Part shown: piece after piece, positions 37,461-44,421 of the stretch
How positions within the stretch are numbered: the stretch's first letter is position 1
How the letters are laid out: each line of letters begins with the position of its first letter
NCBI GenBank assembly: GCA_963972425.1
Contig: CAXAUF010000005.1
Coordinates: 45,223 to 109,222, forward strand
Reading direction: 5' to 3'
Length of the DNA stretch: 64,000 bases
Source: Algorimicrobium sp002414705
Lineage (GTDB): Bacteria; Bacteroidota; Bacteroidia; Flavobacteriales; Flavobacteriaceae
The notes under the pieces: generated by a model
Told to the model about the DNA's origin: nothing
What the model saw: only the letters and a program-made list of their open reading frames with translations
Databases searched by the model: none
Program-made: the position numbers and the translations under genes

Positions 37461-37494
37461 AAAGACCTTACTTTTACTGTAAGGTCTTTTTTTT
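37461..37494 (+). terminator. Rho-independent terminator after atpC
   Basis: Perfect 11-base stem AAAGACCTTAC / GTAAGGTCTTT with loop TTTTACT and a T run. The reverse strand also has a T run and may stop transcription from the symporter gene 112 bases away. Confidence 0.92.
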
Positions 37495-37605
37495 GTTTTA
37501 AACCTAAAGGTCTAATTTGATACTTAAACAGATATTTTGATTAGAAAAAATAATCCTATAGAATATATTTCTTGCCCATATTCTTACTACTAAAAGCCAA
37601 ATCAA

Positions 37606-39417
37606 TTATAGCACATTCACTTTAATCTTCTTCCAAAGATTAATAAGAACAAATCCGAAAATAATTGCTGCTCCCGTTAGTATAAGCGCATGCTGATACT
37701 CTCCATAAATGAAGTAGCCTGTTGCAAACATGACACTGTAAATCAAGGCACAACCCACTAACATAGCTAAAATTCCTGATGGTACACTCCACCCTTCTTT
37801 AGTATCAACCAATTCCAAATTATCTTTACGTGCTTCAGTAACTACTTTGTGCCAACCTGGACCTCCTGGTTGAATTTTCTTATAAAACTTCTGTAACACG
37901 ATTTTACTTTCTGCTTGCGTTAAAAACGTAACTGCGACCCAAACAATTGTTGTTACTAAAACAATCATAGGGAATTTAGCCCATCCTGGCATAAGTGCAT
38001 CATCACCAAAACAATAGATTCCAAAATATGTAAAATTTAAAATAACAGACACAAAACCAGAAACAAACATAGCCGAAATTTCGCTCCAGGCGTTTATGCG
38101 CCACCAAAACCAACGCAAAATAAATATAAGTCCTGTTCCAGCTCCAAACATTAAAATAATATCAAATAGCTGTAAAGCGTTTGTTAAAACCAAAGCCAAT
38201 AAGGCACTGCAAACCATTAAAACAATAGTAGCTATTCTACCTACAGCTACCAATTGCTTTTCAGAAGCATCTGGATTAATTTGTTGTTTATAATAGTCGT
38301 TAACTATATAGGATGCTCCCCAATTTAAATGTGTGGAAATCGTACTCATATAAGCCGCAACCAAAGAAGCTAATACCAAACCTAATAAACCACTTGGTAA
38401 CTTGGTAAGCATGGCAGAATACGCTAAATCGTGACCTAATTTATCTTCGGCGACTAATGGAAATGCTTCATGAATACTAGCTATATCTGGAAACACAACT
38501 AATGATGCCAAAGCCACAATAATCCATGGCCAAGGACGTAAGGCGTAATGCATAATATTAAAAAAGAAGGTGGCACCAATAGCATGATTTTCATTTTTGG
38601 CAGCCAACATACGTTGCGCAATATAACCACCTCCTCCTGGTTCGGCTCCTGGATACCAAGAACTCCACCATTGTACTGCCAGCGGAATAATTAACAACGT
38701 AATCAGCGCTTCTGTATTGGTAAAATCTGGTAATATATTTAATTTATTTGCTACGTTTTCATGTTGCAACATAGCTTCTAACCCACCAACTTCTGGTAAA
38801 CCTACTAAATAATAGGCAGCCCCTAAAGCACCAGTCATGGCTGTGAAGAATAAAATAAAATCGGTGTAAACAACACCTTTAAAACCACCCAACGCACTAA
38901 ATATAACCGTTATGGTTCCAGCATATATAACAGTTTCCCAAGGTTGCAAACCCAACATTATAGCACCAATTTTTATAGCTGCCAAGGTTACGGCAGACAT
39001 GGCTAAAATATTAAATATTATACCCAAATAAATGGCCCGGAAAGCCCTTAAAAAACGTGCTGGCTTGCCGCCATAACGCAATTCGTAAAACTCGATATCG
39101 GTGTTAACTTCTGACTTTCTCCATAATTTAGCATATACAAAAACGGTTAGTAAACCCGTTAACAAAAAGGCCCACCATACCCAGTTTCCAGACACACCAT
39201 TGGTTCTTACAATATCAGTTACTAAATTTGGTGTATCAGTTGAGAAGGTTGTTGCTACCATAGAAACACCTAATAACCACCAAGGCATATTTCGTCCTGA
39301 AAGAAAATACTCGGAAGCACTTTTTCCAGATTGCTTGGAAACATAAATACCTATAAAAAGCGTGATTGCAAAAAAGACAAGAATTAAAGTAATATCAAGT
39401 GTTGATAATTCTACCAT
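37606..39417 (-). CDS. Sodium:solute symporter family transporter
   Basis: Inner-membrane carrier of 603 residues with about 14 hydrophobic spans and the SSS family signatures: SASEYFLSGRNMPWWLLGVSM near the start (read SASEYFLSGRNMPWW then LLGVSM), the SATFSTDTP-like segment MVATTFSTDTPN, ALGGFKGVVYTDFILF, and a middle region GLLGLVLASLVAAYMSTISTH with the sodium-site serine and threonine typical of the family. The central loop PGAEPGGGGYIAQRM resembles sugar-type members, but the substrate cannot be told. It stands alone on the reverse strand between the atp terminator and the umuD gene, 45 bases apart from the latter. No neighbour suggests the cargo. Confidence 0.9.
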   Translation of the reverse strand: MVELSTLDITLILVFFAITLFIGIYVSKQSGKSASEYFLSGRNMPWWLLGVSMVATTFSTDTPNLVTDIVRTNGVSGNWVWWAFLLTGLLTVFVYAKLWRKSEVNTDIEFYELRYGGKPARFLRAFRAIYLGIIFNILAMSAVTLAAIKIGAIMLGLQPWETVIYAGTITVIFSALGGFKGVVYTDFILFFTAMTGALGAAYYLVGLPEVGGLEAMLQHENVANKLNILPDFTNTEALITLLIIPLAVQWWSSWYPGAEPGGGGYIAQRMLAAKNENHAIGATFFFNIMHYALRPWPWIIVALASLVVFPDIASIHEAFPLVAEDKLGHDLAYSAMLTKLPSGLLGLVLASLVAAYMSTISTHLNWGASYIVNDYYKQQINPDASEKQLVAVGRIATIVLMVCSALLALVLTNALQLFDIILMFGAGTGLIFILRWFWWRINAWSEISAMFVSGFVSVILNFTYFGIYCFGDDALMPGWAKFPMIVLVTTIVWVAVTFLTQAESKIVLQKFYKKIQPGGPGWHKVVTEARKDNLELVDTKEGWSVPSGILAMLVGCALIYSVMFATGYFIYGEYQHALILTGAAIIFGFVLINLWKKIKVNVL

Positions 39418-39462
39418 GGATTATAAGACGTTTGTATTTAGAATGATTTTGACTGCTATAAT

Positions 39463-39903
39463 TTATACTTTTTTAATCACATTGGTTACAATGCCCCAGA
39501 TGATAAAATCATTATCGTCAGTAATTTTTATAGGCTGATACATAGCATTTTCGGGTTGTAACCAAACGCCATCTTTTTCCACACGTAAACGTTTTACGGT
39601 AAATTCACCATCTAAAAAACAGACAGCTATACGGTTATTTTCTGGTTCCAAACTTCTATCAATAACAAGTAAATCATTATCATCTAGTCCAGCATCTATC
39701 ATACTTTGCCCTGAAACACGCGCATAAAATGTGGCCATTTTATTTTTAACCAACATGGTATCTAAAGACAGGCGTTCTTCCTTAAAATCTTCAGCTGGCG
39801 ATGGAAATCCTGCTGAAATACCTGTATCTAAAAAAACAGCACCTACGTTTTCTGATAAATCTGGTGTGTAAAATGTTAAGTTTTTGGATGTATGAAGTAA
39901 CAT
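39463..39903 (-). CDS. umuD: UmuD-like S24 autoproteolytic subunit of an error-prone polymerase
   Basis: Partner of UmuC; after RecA-stimulated self-cleavage UmuD' activates translesion synthesis. The 146-residue protein has an Ala31-Gly32 cleavage site in ISAGFPSPAED, nucleophile Ser67 in VSGQSMIDAG, and catalytic Lys104 in GEFTVKRL. It lies 28 bases downstream of umuC on the same strand, so the order is umuC then umuD, the reverse of E. coli. The start at 39903 gives a length near the usual 139. All catalytic parts are present. Confidence 0.93.
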   Translation of the reverse strand: MLLHTSKNLTFYTPDLSENVGAVFLDTGISAGFPSPAEDFKEERLSLDTMLVKNKMATFYARVSGQSMIDAGLDDNDLLVIDRSLEPENNRIAVCFLDGEFTVKRLRVEKDGVWLQPENAMYQPIKITDDNDFIIWGIVTNVIKKV

Positions 39904-39931
39904 AGGTTTTTAATATTAATCGTTTTCAAAA

Positions 39932-41188
39932 TTAAATAACTTTTATAATGTCGGCAATATGGGTTGTGTATTTGGGTGATAAGCGCTCTTGACGCATTTT
40001 CCAAGTACGATTTAAATCCTGATTACCCAACTTAATTTTATGAGTTTGATATTTTTTATTCAACAAATCTATGGTTGCCATTAGCGGTTTATGCTTTGGA
40101 TTCTCATGTTCAAACAAATGTAACTGATAATTATCATTTGGAACCAAGCCCATAACAATAACACCTGCTCGTTTATATTTTATGCCTGTTTTAAAAATTT
40201 CGGTTACCGCCTTCACAGCTTCATTACTTATAATTAACGTAGAATCGGTAGGGTAAGATAAGTTAATTATTTTACTCGCACGATGTTGTGGTGCATCTGT
40301 TTTATGCCTATCGCTGCTTATAGTTACAAGAATGACGTAACAACTAGATTGTTGTTTTCGTAATTTTTCGGCACAACTGGTAGCAAAGGTAGAAATACGT
40401 TCTTTTATATTATCAATATCCGAAAATGTGTATTCAAAGCTTCGTGTGGTAGCTATGGCTTTTTTATTGACCACTTCATCCAATAACATACTTTCTACGC
40501 CTTCTAAATCCTTTTTAAGTTTTAATTCGGTAATCGAAAAATGCTTCCGTACCCATTCATCTGGAAGTTGAGTAAAATGATACGCTTTATGTACCTGTTT
40601 TTCTTTTAGCCGTTTTGATAATCTGCGACCTATTCCCCAAACGTCTTCTATATCCAACCACTTTAAGGCTTTAATGCGTTTTTCTTCGGAATCTATAACA
40701 TAAACACCTTGGGTTTCTTTTGGGAATTTTCGGGCAATTTTATTGGCCACTTTACTCAATGCTTTTGTTGGAGCAATACCAACACTGGTTGGAATACCTG
40801 TCCACTTTAAAATACGTTTTCGCATTTGACTGCCGTAATCTTTAAAGTCGTAGTTTTCAAAACCTTTAAACTGTAAAAAAGCTTCATCAATACTATACAC
40901 CTCAACATCTGGCGTAAATTGTTGTAGAATTTGCATAACGCGACTACTCATGTCACCATACAATGCATAGTTAGACGAGAAAATCTGAATGTGATTGGCT
41001 TTACAAAAAGATTCCCACTTAAAAATAGGCGCACCCATTGGCAGTCCAATAGCTTTAGCTTCGTCGCTTCGCGAAATAACACAGCCATCATTATTACTTA
41101 AAATAGCTATGGGTTTTCCATTTAAACTTGGATTAAAAGTGCGTTCACAAGACGCATAAAAATTATTACAATCTACCAGTGCATACAT
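39932..41188 (-). CDS. umuC: Y-family DNA polymerase (UmuC-like)
   Basis: Translesion polymerase of 418 residues. Palm motifs are complete: ALVDCNNFYASCERTF at the N terminus with the first metal aspartate, NNDGCVISRS, and YSIDEAFLQF with the catalytic DE pair near residue 105. The thumb has helix-hairpin-helix WGIGRRLSKRL, and the little-finger and UmuC C-terminal region follow (AGVIVMGLVPNDNYQL). Length is normal. It is followed by umuD. The reverse-strand -7 element at 41247-41254 ends about 58 bases before the ATG. DNA-damage control is expected by analogy but I could not confirm an SOS box. Confidence 0.95.
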   Translation of the reverse strand: MYALVDCNNFYASCERTFNPSLNGKPIAILSNNDGCVISRSDEAKAIGLPMGAPIFKWESFCKANHIQIFSSNYALYGDMSSRVMQILQQFTPDVEVYSIDEAFLQFKGFENYDFKDYGSQMRKRILKWTGIPTSVGIAPTKALSKVANKIARKFPKETQGVYVIDSEEKRIKALKWLDIEDVWGIGRRLSKRLKEKQVHKAYHFTQLPDEWVRKHFSITELKLKKDLEGVESMLLDEVVNKKAIATTRSFEYTFSDIDNIKERISTFATSCAEKLRKQQSSCYVILVTISSDRHKTDAPQHRASKIINLSYPTDSTLIISNEAVKAVTEIFKTGIKYKRAGVIVMGLVPNDNYQLHLFEHENPKHKPLMATIDLLNKKYQTHKIKLGNQDLNRTWKMRQERLSPKYTTHIADIIKVI

Positions 41189-41246
41189 GGGTATAAAGGT
41201 AATTGAAATTGTTTTTTATAAGATGTTTGAGTTTAAAAGTAATTCA

Positions 41247-41254
41247 CAAAATTA
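41247..41254 (-). promoter_or_regulatory. -7 promoter element (TAATTTTG) for umuC-umuD
   Basis: Reverse-strand TAATTTTG fits TAnnTTTG; it overlaps the stop codon of the small HTH gene upstream. No good -33 element. Confidence 0.4.
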
Positions 41255-41458
41255 ATCTGGAACATATTCTAAAATATCGGCTGGTTGGCAATTTAGAGTT
41301 TTGCAAATAGCCTCCAAAGTAGAAAACCGTATGGCTCGCGCTTTCCCAGTTTTTAAAATGGACAAATTGGCTGTGGTAATACCAATATGTTCTGCTAATT
41401 CGTAGCTTTTCATATTATGTTTTTCCAATTGTACATCTAAATTTATAAGTATTGCCAT
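41252..41458 (-). CDS. Small XRE-family HTH regulator (YozG-like)
   Basis: DNA-binding protein of 68 residues made of little more than a Cro/CI-type helix-turn-helix (SYELAEHIGITTANLSILKT, about residues 18-37, then FSTLEAICKTLNCQPADIL). This family is the usual partner of DUF2975 membrane proteins; here it starts two bases after the DUF2975 stop on the same strand, so the two are co-expressed. It probably represses its own operon through the paired palindromes at 41978-42026. The residues of the recognition helix are intact. Confidence 0.92.
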   Translation of the reverse strand: MAILINLDVQLEKHNMKSYELAEHIGITTANLSILKTGKARAIRFSTLEAICKTLNCQPADILEYVPD

Positions 41459-41460
41459 AA

Positions 41461-41967
41461 TTATATGCTTAATTCGCTGTCTTGTTTGGCGTGCTTCGCA
41501 ATTTTGAACGACTCACTCAATACCATAAAAAACAATCCTAAACTCATAAGTAATAAATACGGACTCAAGCCTAAAGTGAATTCAATTTTACTGGTAAAAA
41601 CTATTCTTACAATAAAAACACATATCATACTAATGATGCTCAATCCTATTAAAATTTTTCCCATTTTATTGTAAGTTTCTATAACATAACTATCAAATGG
41701 ATTTCTTTGTTGAAAAAGTCGTAATGTTTTACGAAATAAAAATATTGCATATATAAAACCACAAATAATGCCATAACCAACTATAATAAAGAGTTGTTTT
41801 TGCCACATAGGTGCTTCTGTTTCGATTCCTGCAAATCGGGTTAATTCTAAAATATCCGTATTAAAAAACATATAAATACTGAATGTAAACCCTAAAATTA
41901 AAATAGGAATACAACTCAAAATCCAAATAAAATCAATTAACGTTTTTAAAATAATTAGTTTTCTCAT
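41461..41967 (-). CDS. DUF2975 family membrane protein
   Basis: Inner-membrane protein of 168 residues with four hydrophobic spans (about 10-35, 58-78, 105-125, 135-155) and the conserved stretch ETYNKMGKILIGLSIIS between the second and third, the pattern of DUF2975. The family's function is unknown; its members are nearly always paired with a small YozG-like HTH protein, as here, and such pairs are proposed to sense a membrane condition. It is the first gene of the two-gene operon, with the operator-promoter directly upstream and 28 bases between the -7 element and the ATG. Confidence 0.88.
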   Translation of the reverse strand: MRKLIILKTLIDFIWILSCIPILILGFTFSIYMFFNTDILELTRFAGIETEAPMWQKQLFIIVGYGIICGFIYAIFLFRKTLRLFQQRNPFDSYVIETYNKMGKILIGLSIISMICVFIVRIVFTSKIEFTLGLSPYLLLMSLGLFFMVLSESFKIAKHAKQDSELSI

Positions 41968-41977
41968 AAGTCAAAAT

Positions 41978-42026
41978 ATTATCGTTTAACAATAACAAAT
42001 ATAATAAAATTATCGTAAAACAATAA
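41978..42026 (-). promoter_or_regulatory. Promoter flanked by two near-palindromic operator repeats, DUF2975-HTH operon
   Basis: Two 18-base copies, ATTATCGTTTAACAATAA (41978-41995) and ATTATCGTAAAACAATAA (42009-42026), start 31 bases apart. The first is a 17-base near-palindrome (TTATCGTTT / AACAATAA, three off-symmetry positions). Exactly between them on the reverse strand is a -7 element TATATTTG (41996-42003), and the TTG at 42021-42023 stands 17 bases upstream as -33 element inside the second copy. An autoregulatory operator for the HTH protein is the natural reading. Confidence 0.7.
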
Positions 42027-42412
42027 TTATTTTCTTTTTCTGAGTTTTAATAAATATCAATGCTATTCTAAATAATTTCCAAATCCATTTTTTTCCATTG
42101 ATGAAAAAACGAACCAAAAAAAATCTAGACATACGAATCTTTATCTAAATTTATGGTTTGTTACCTAAATTTTAGGAACTCGCATTTAGCAATAATCCTT
42201 TGGCGACTGTATGGTCTAGCTCAAACAATCTAAAATTTTACGGTAACTTCACTTCAAATTTTACAATAAATTTTCGATAGGTCGAAATTTGGAATTATAA
42301 AAACAATTCTATCAGAAAATAATATTAAAAAGAACTAGTGGATTCATCTAGAAAGTTATGACCATTTCATTTAAACTATATTTCAAAAATTGTTTCCTTA
42401 TTTTTACACCCT
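42027..42412. other. AT-rich intergenic stretch with no gene recognised
   Basis: Apart from the operator to its left (the full gap is 41968-42412), these 386 bases hold no convincing frame. I see one perfect 13-base palindrome CCTAAA-T-TTTAGG at 42164-42176, a GAATT/AATTC hairpin around 42290-42315, and a near -7 element TATTTTTA at 42399-42406 just before the DUF2007 gene. It may be decayed coding sequence; nothing identifies it. Confidence 0.5.
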
Positions 42413-42826
42413 ATGCCAAACACTTTTAAAACCATTAGCGTATTTCAATATACTACGGAAGCCGAAATTATAAAAGGACGCCTAGAAGCTGAAGGTATTC
42501 ACGTTTTTTTATCAGATAGTACAACTATTGACACAAACCCAATTGTAAGTAACGCTATTGGTGGTGTGAAACTGAAAGTGTATGCCGAACAAGAAGCCGA
42601 AGCCATTGCTATTTTAAAATCTATTTCTAGTTATTCCCTGGATAATGATGGTCAAGCTATCAGCTGCCCTAATTGCCATAAACACCAAGTGGACGTTTTT
42701 TCGACAATTAAAGATTTAAAATCCTTTTCAGCGTTTTTGGTGGGTTTTATTTTTGGCACATTACCATTTCATACTAGATATAAGTACCGTTGTGAGGCGT
42801 GCAAAACAGAATTTCCTATACAATAA
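42413..42826 (+). CDS. DUF2007 domain protein with C-terminal zinc ribbon
   Basis: Protein of 137 residues. The N-terminal 75 residues match the putative signal-transducing DUF2007 pattern (KTISVFQYTTEAEIIKGRLEAEGI, read as FQYTTEAEIIKGRLEAEGI, then GGVKLKVYAEQEAEA). The C-terminal part has two cysteine pairs, CPNCHKH and CEACKTEF, on either side of a hydrophobic stretch (FSAFLVGFIFGTLPF), which looks like a zinc ribbon interrupted by a membrane-associated hairpin. Function is unknown. It is a single gene on the plus strand and converges with the MocR-type gene, 22 bases apart. Confidence 0.85.
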   Translation: MPNTFKTISVFQYTTEAEIIKGRLEAEGIHVFLSDSTTIDTNPIVSNAIGGVKLKVYAEQEAEAIAILKSISSYSLDNDGQAISCPNCHKHQVDVFSTIKDLKSFSAFLVGFIFGTLPFHTRYKYRCEACKTEFPIQ

Positions 42827-42848
42827 ATACAATTTTTCAATTTAGATT

Positions 42849-44342
42849 TTAACTTGAAACCATACTATAGGCTACTTTTAGCTTTTTGACAACTACCTCA
42901 ATATCTGCTTCATTTAAATGCCCAAAACCTAAACGAATAGCGCAAATATTTTTATTTTGATACAGAATGGTTTTGGGTAAGAACAAATCGTTTTCTTTCG
43001 CTTTTTTAGCCAATTCAACAAGTGAAATTCGCGGTTCAAAACGCAACCAAATAGCTAAACCGCCTGCAGGCCTATCCCAAGTCGCAATAGATTCGAAATG
43101 TGTTTGTAGTTTTTCACATAAATAATCACGTCTTTGCTTATAAACGGTAATATTCTTTTTAATTAAGCGATGAATTTCGCCTTCCGAAATAAGCTCCGAA
43201 AGCATTTGCTTCTGGATTAAATCCCCTTGCTTATCCAGTATTTGCAAATAGTTTTTTGCTTCGTTTATAATATTTTCTGGAGCAACCACAAATCCTATTT
43301 GAAAACTAGGAAAGAAGGACTGCCCCAATTTACCCAAATAAATGACTACACCATAAGCATCGGAACTTGCCATAGGCAACATAGCAGATCCATTAAATTG
43401 AAAATCATAATCAAAATCGTCTTCAATAATTGCAAATTGATACGCTTTTGCTAATTGTAATAATTTTAAGCGTCTTTCCGCACTTAAGGTTACCGTTGTT
43501 GGATAATGCCTATGTGCACAAACATATACACAACGAATACTACCTTTTGTAACATGCTTTTCAATATAATCCACATCTATGCCATGCGCATCAACTGGAA
43601 TCGTTATGATGTTAGCTCCTGCTTGCTGAAAAATCATATTAGATTTATAGTGGCTTAAATCGGCTACTAAAACCACATCGTCTTGCTTTATTAAAAGCTG
43701 GGACACGATATACAAACTCATTTCCGTACTTCGTGTACTCATAATATTTTGCGGCTTGATATGAAAACCACGTGTTGCGTTTAAATAATTACATAACTGC
43801 AAATTAAAGGTTGTTGCAGATTGCTCATTGGTCTGATTCCATCTGGAAATTAACGACGTACGTTTCATGGACGCACTATACATTCGCGAAAACTGATGTG
43901 TAGGATGCAAGCGCAAATCGGGCTGACCATCATTAATAATATAATTACTAACAGAAACTTCTTGTGTAGACGCTAAATTAAAAGAAGATTGAAATGGGAA
44001 TCCGGATGAATTTGGATAATCTCGCAACATGTCCAACCCTTGAGATGTAGCGGTTATACTAGCCGTTTTTTGTTCAGGCATTAAAACAAAAGTGCCTTTA
44101 TTAGGCACAATATCTACCCAACCTTGAGATGCTAATTCATCATAAACCGCAACAGCAGTATTTCTATTAATAGCTAGCAACTCGCTTAACGTTCGTGTTC
44201 CTGGCAAAGCCGTTCCTTCTATTAAATAGCGTCGCTGAATAGCATTAATAATTTGCTGTGCAATTTGAATATATACAGCTGTGACCTGCGATTTTTCAAA
44301 ATGAACCAACGTTTTTAATAAATTATTAACCGGACTACTCAT
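42849..44342 (-). CDS. MocR-type regulator (GntR winged helix fused to aminotransferase fold)
   Basis: Transcription factor of 497 residues: N-terminal GntR-type winged helix (about 15-85, with YIQIAQQIINAIQRRYL and GTRTLSELLAINRNTAVAVYD, the latter read as LSELLAINRNTAVAVYD), linker, and a class I aminotransferase-like domain (about 130-495) that usually binds pyridoxal phosphate. The EDDFDYDFQ block is kept. At the PLP-lysine site, however, the expected GTFSK-type motif reads GKLGQ, so the lysine position is glutamine and the usual arginine six or seven residues later is also glutamine. It is divergent from a TonB receptor gene, with an inverted repeat in the gap. Confidence 0.9.
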   Translation of the reverse strand: MSSPVNNLLKTLVHFEKSQVTAVYIQIAQQIINAIQRRYLIEGTALPGTRTLSELLAINRNTAVAVYDELASQGWVDIVPNKGTFVLMPEQKTASITATSQGLDMLRDYPNSSGFPFQSSFNLASTQEVSVSNYIINDGQPDLRLHPTHQFSRMYSASMKRTSLISRWNQTNEQSATTFNLQLCNYLNATRGFHIKPQNIMSTRSTEMSLYIVSQLLIKQDDVVLVADLSHYKSNMIFQQAGANIITIPVDAHGIDVDYIEKHVTKGSIRCVYVCAHRHYPTTVTLSAERRLKLLQLAKAYQFAIIEDDFDYDFQFNGSAMLPMASSDAYGVVIYLGKLGQSFFPSFQIGFVVAPENIINEAKNYLQILDKQGDLIQKQMLSELISEGEIHRLIKKNITVYKQRRDYLCEKLQTHFESIATWDRPAGGLAIWLRFEPRISLVELAKKAKENDLFLPKTILYQNKNICAIRLGFGHLNEADIEVVVKKLKVAYSMVSS

Positions 44343-44352
44343 TGTTTTAAAA

Positions 44353-44373
44353 CTGGACTACTTTAGTAATCCG
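44353..44373. promoter_or_regulatory. Imperfect inverted repeat, candidate MocR operator
   Basis: CTGGACTAC-TTTA-GTAATCCGG, with 7 of 9 pairs symmetrical, lies in the 79-base gap between the divergent MocR and TonB receptor genes. A near -7 element (GACTTTTG) stands at 44383-44390 just after it on the plus strand. Confidence 0.45.
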
Positions 44374-44421
44374 GAAAGTTACGACTTTTGCACCCTTATA
44401 AAAACACGAATTCACATTATT

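Noticed and set aside
37606..39417. Naming the symporter as a specific sugar or pantothenate transporter
   Set aside because: The family is clear but substrate-specific residues cannot be judged by eye and the neighbours give no clue.
41265..41275. GAATATGTTC as a possible SOS box before umuC
   Set aside because: It resembles the GAAC-N4-GTTC pattern only loosely, lies inside the HTH coding sequence, and the LexA site of this group is not known to me.
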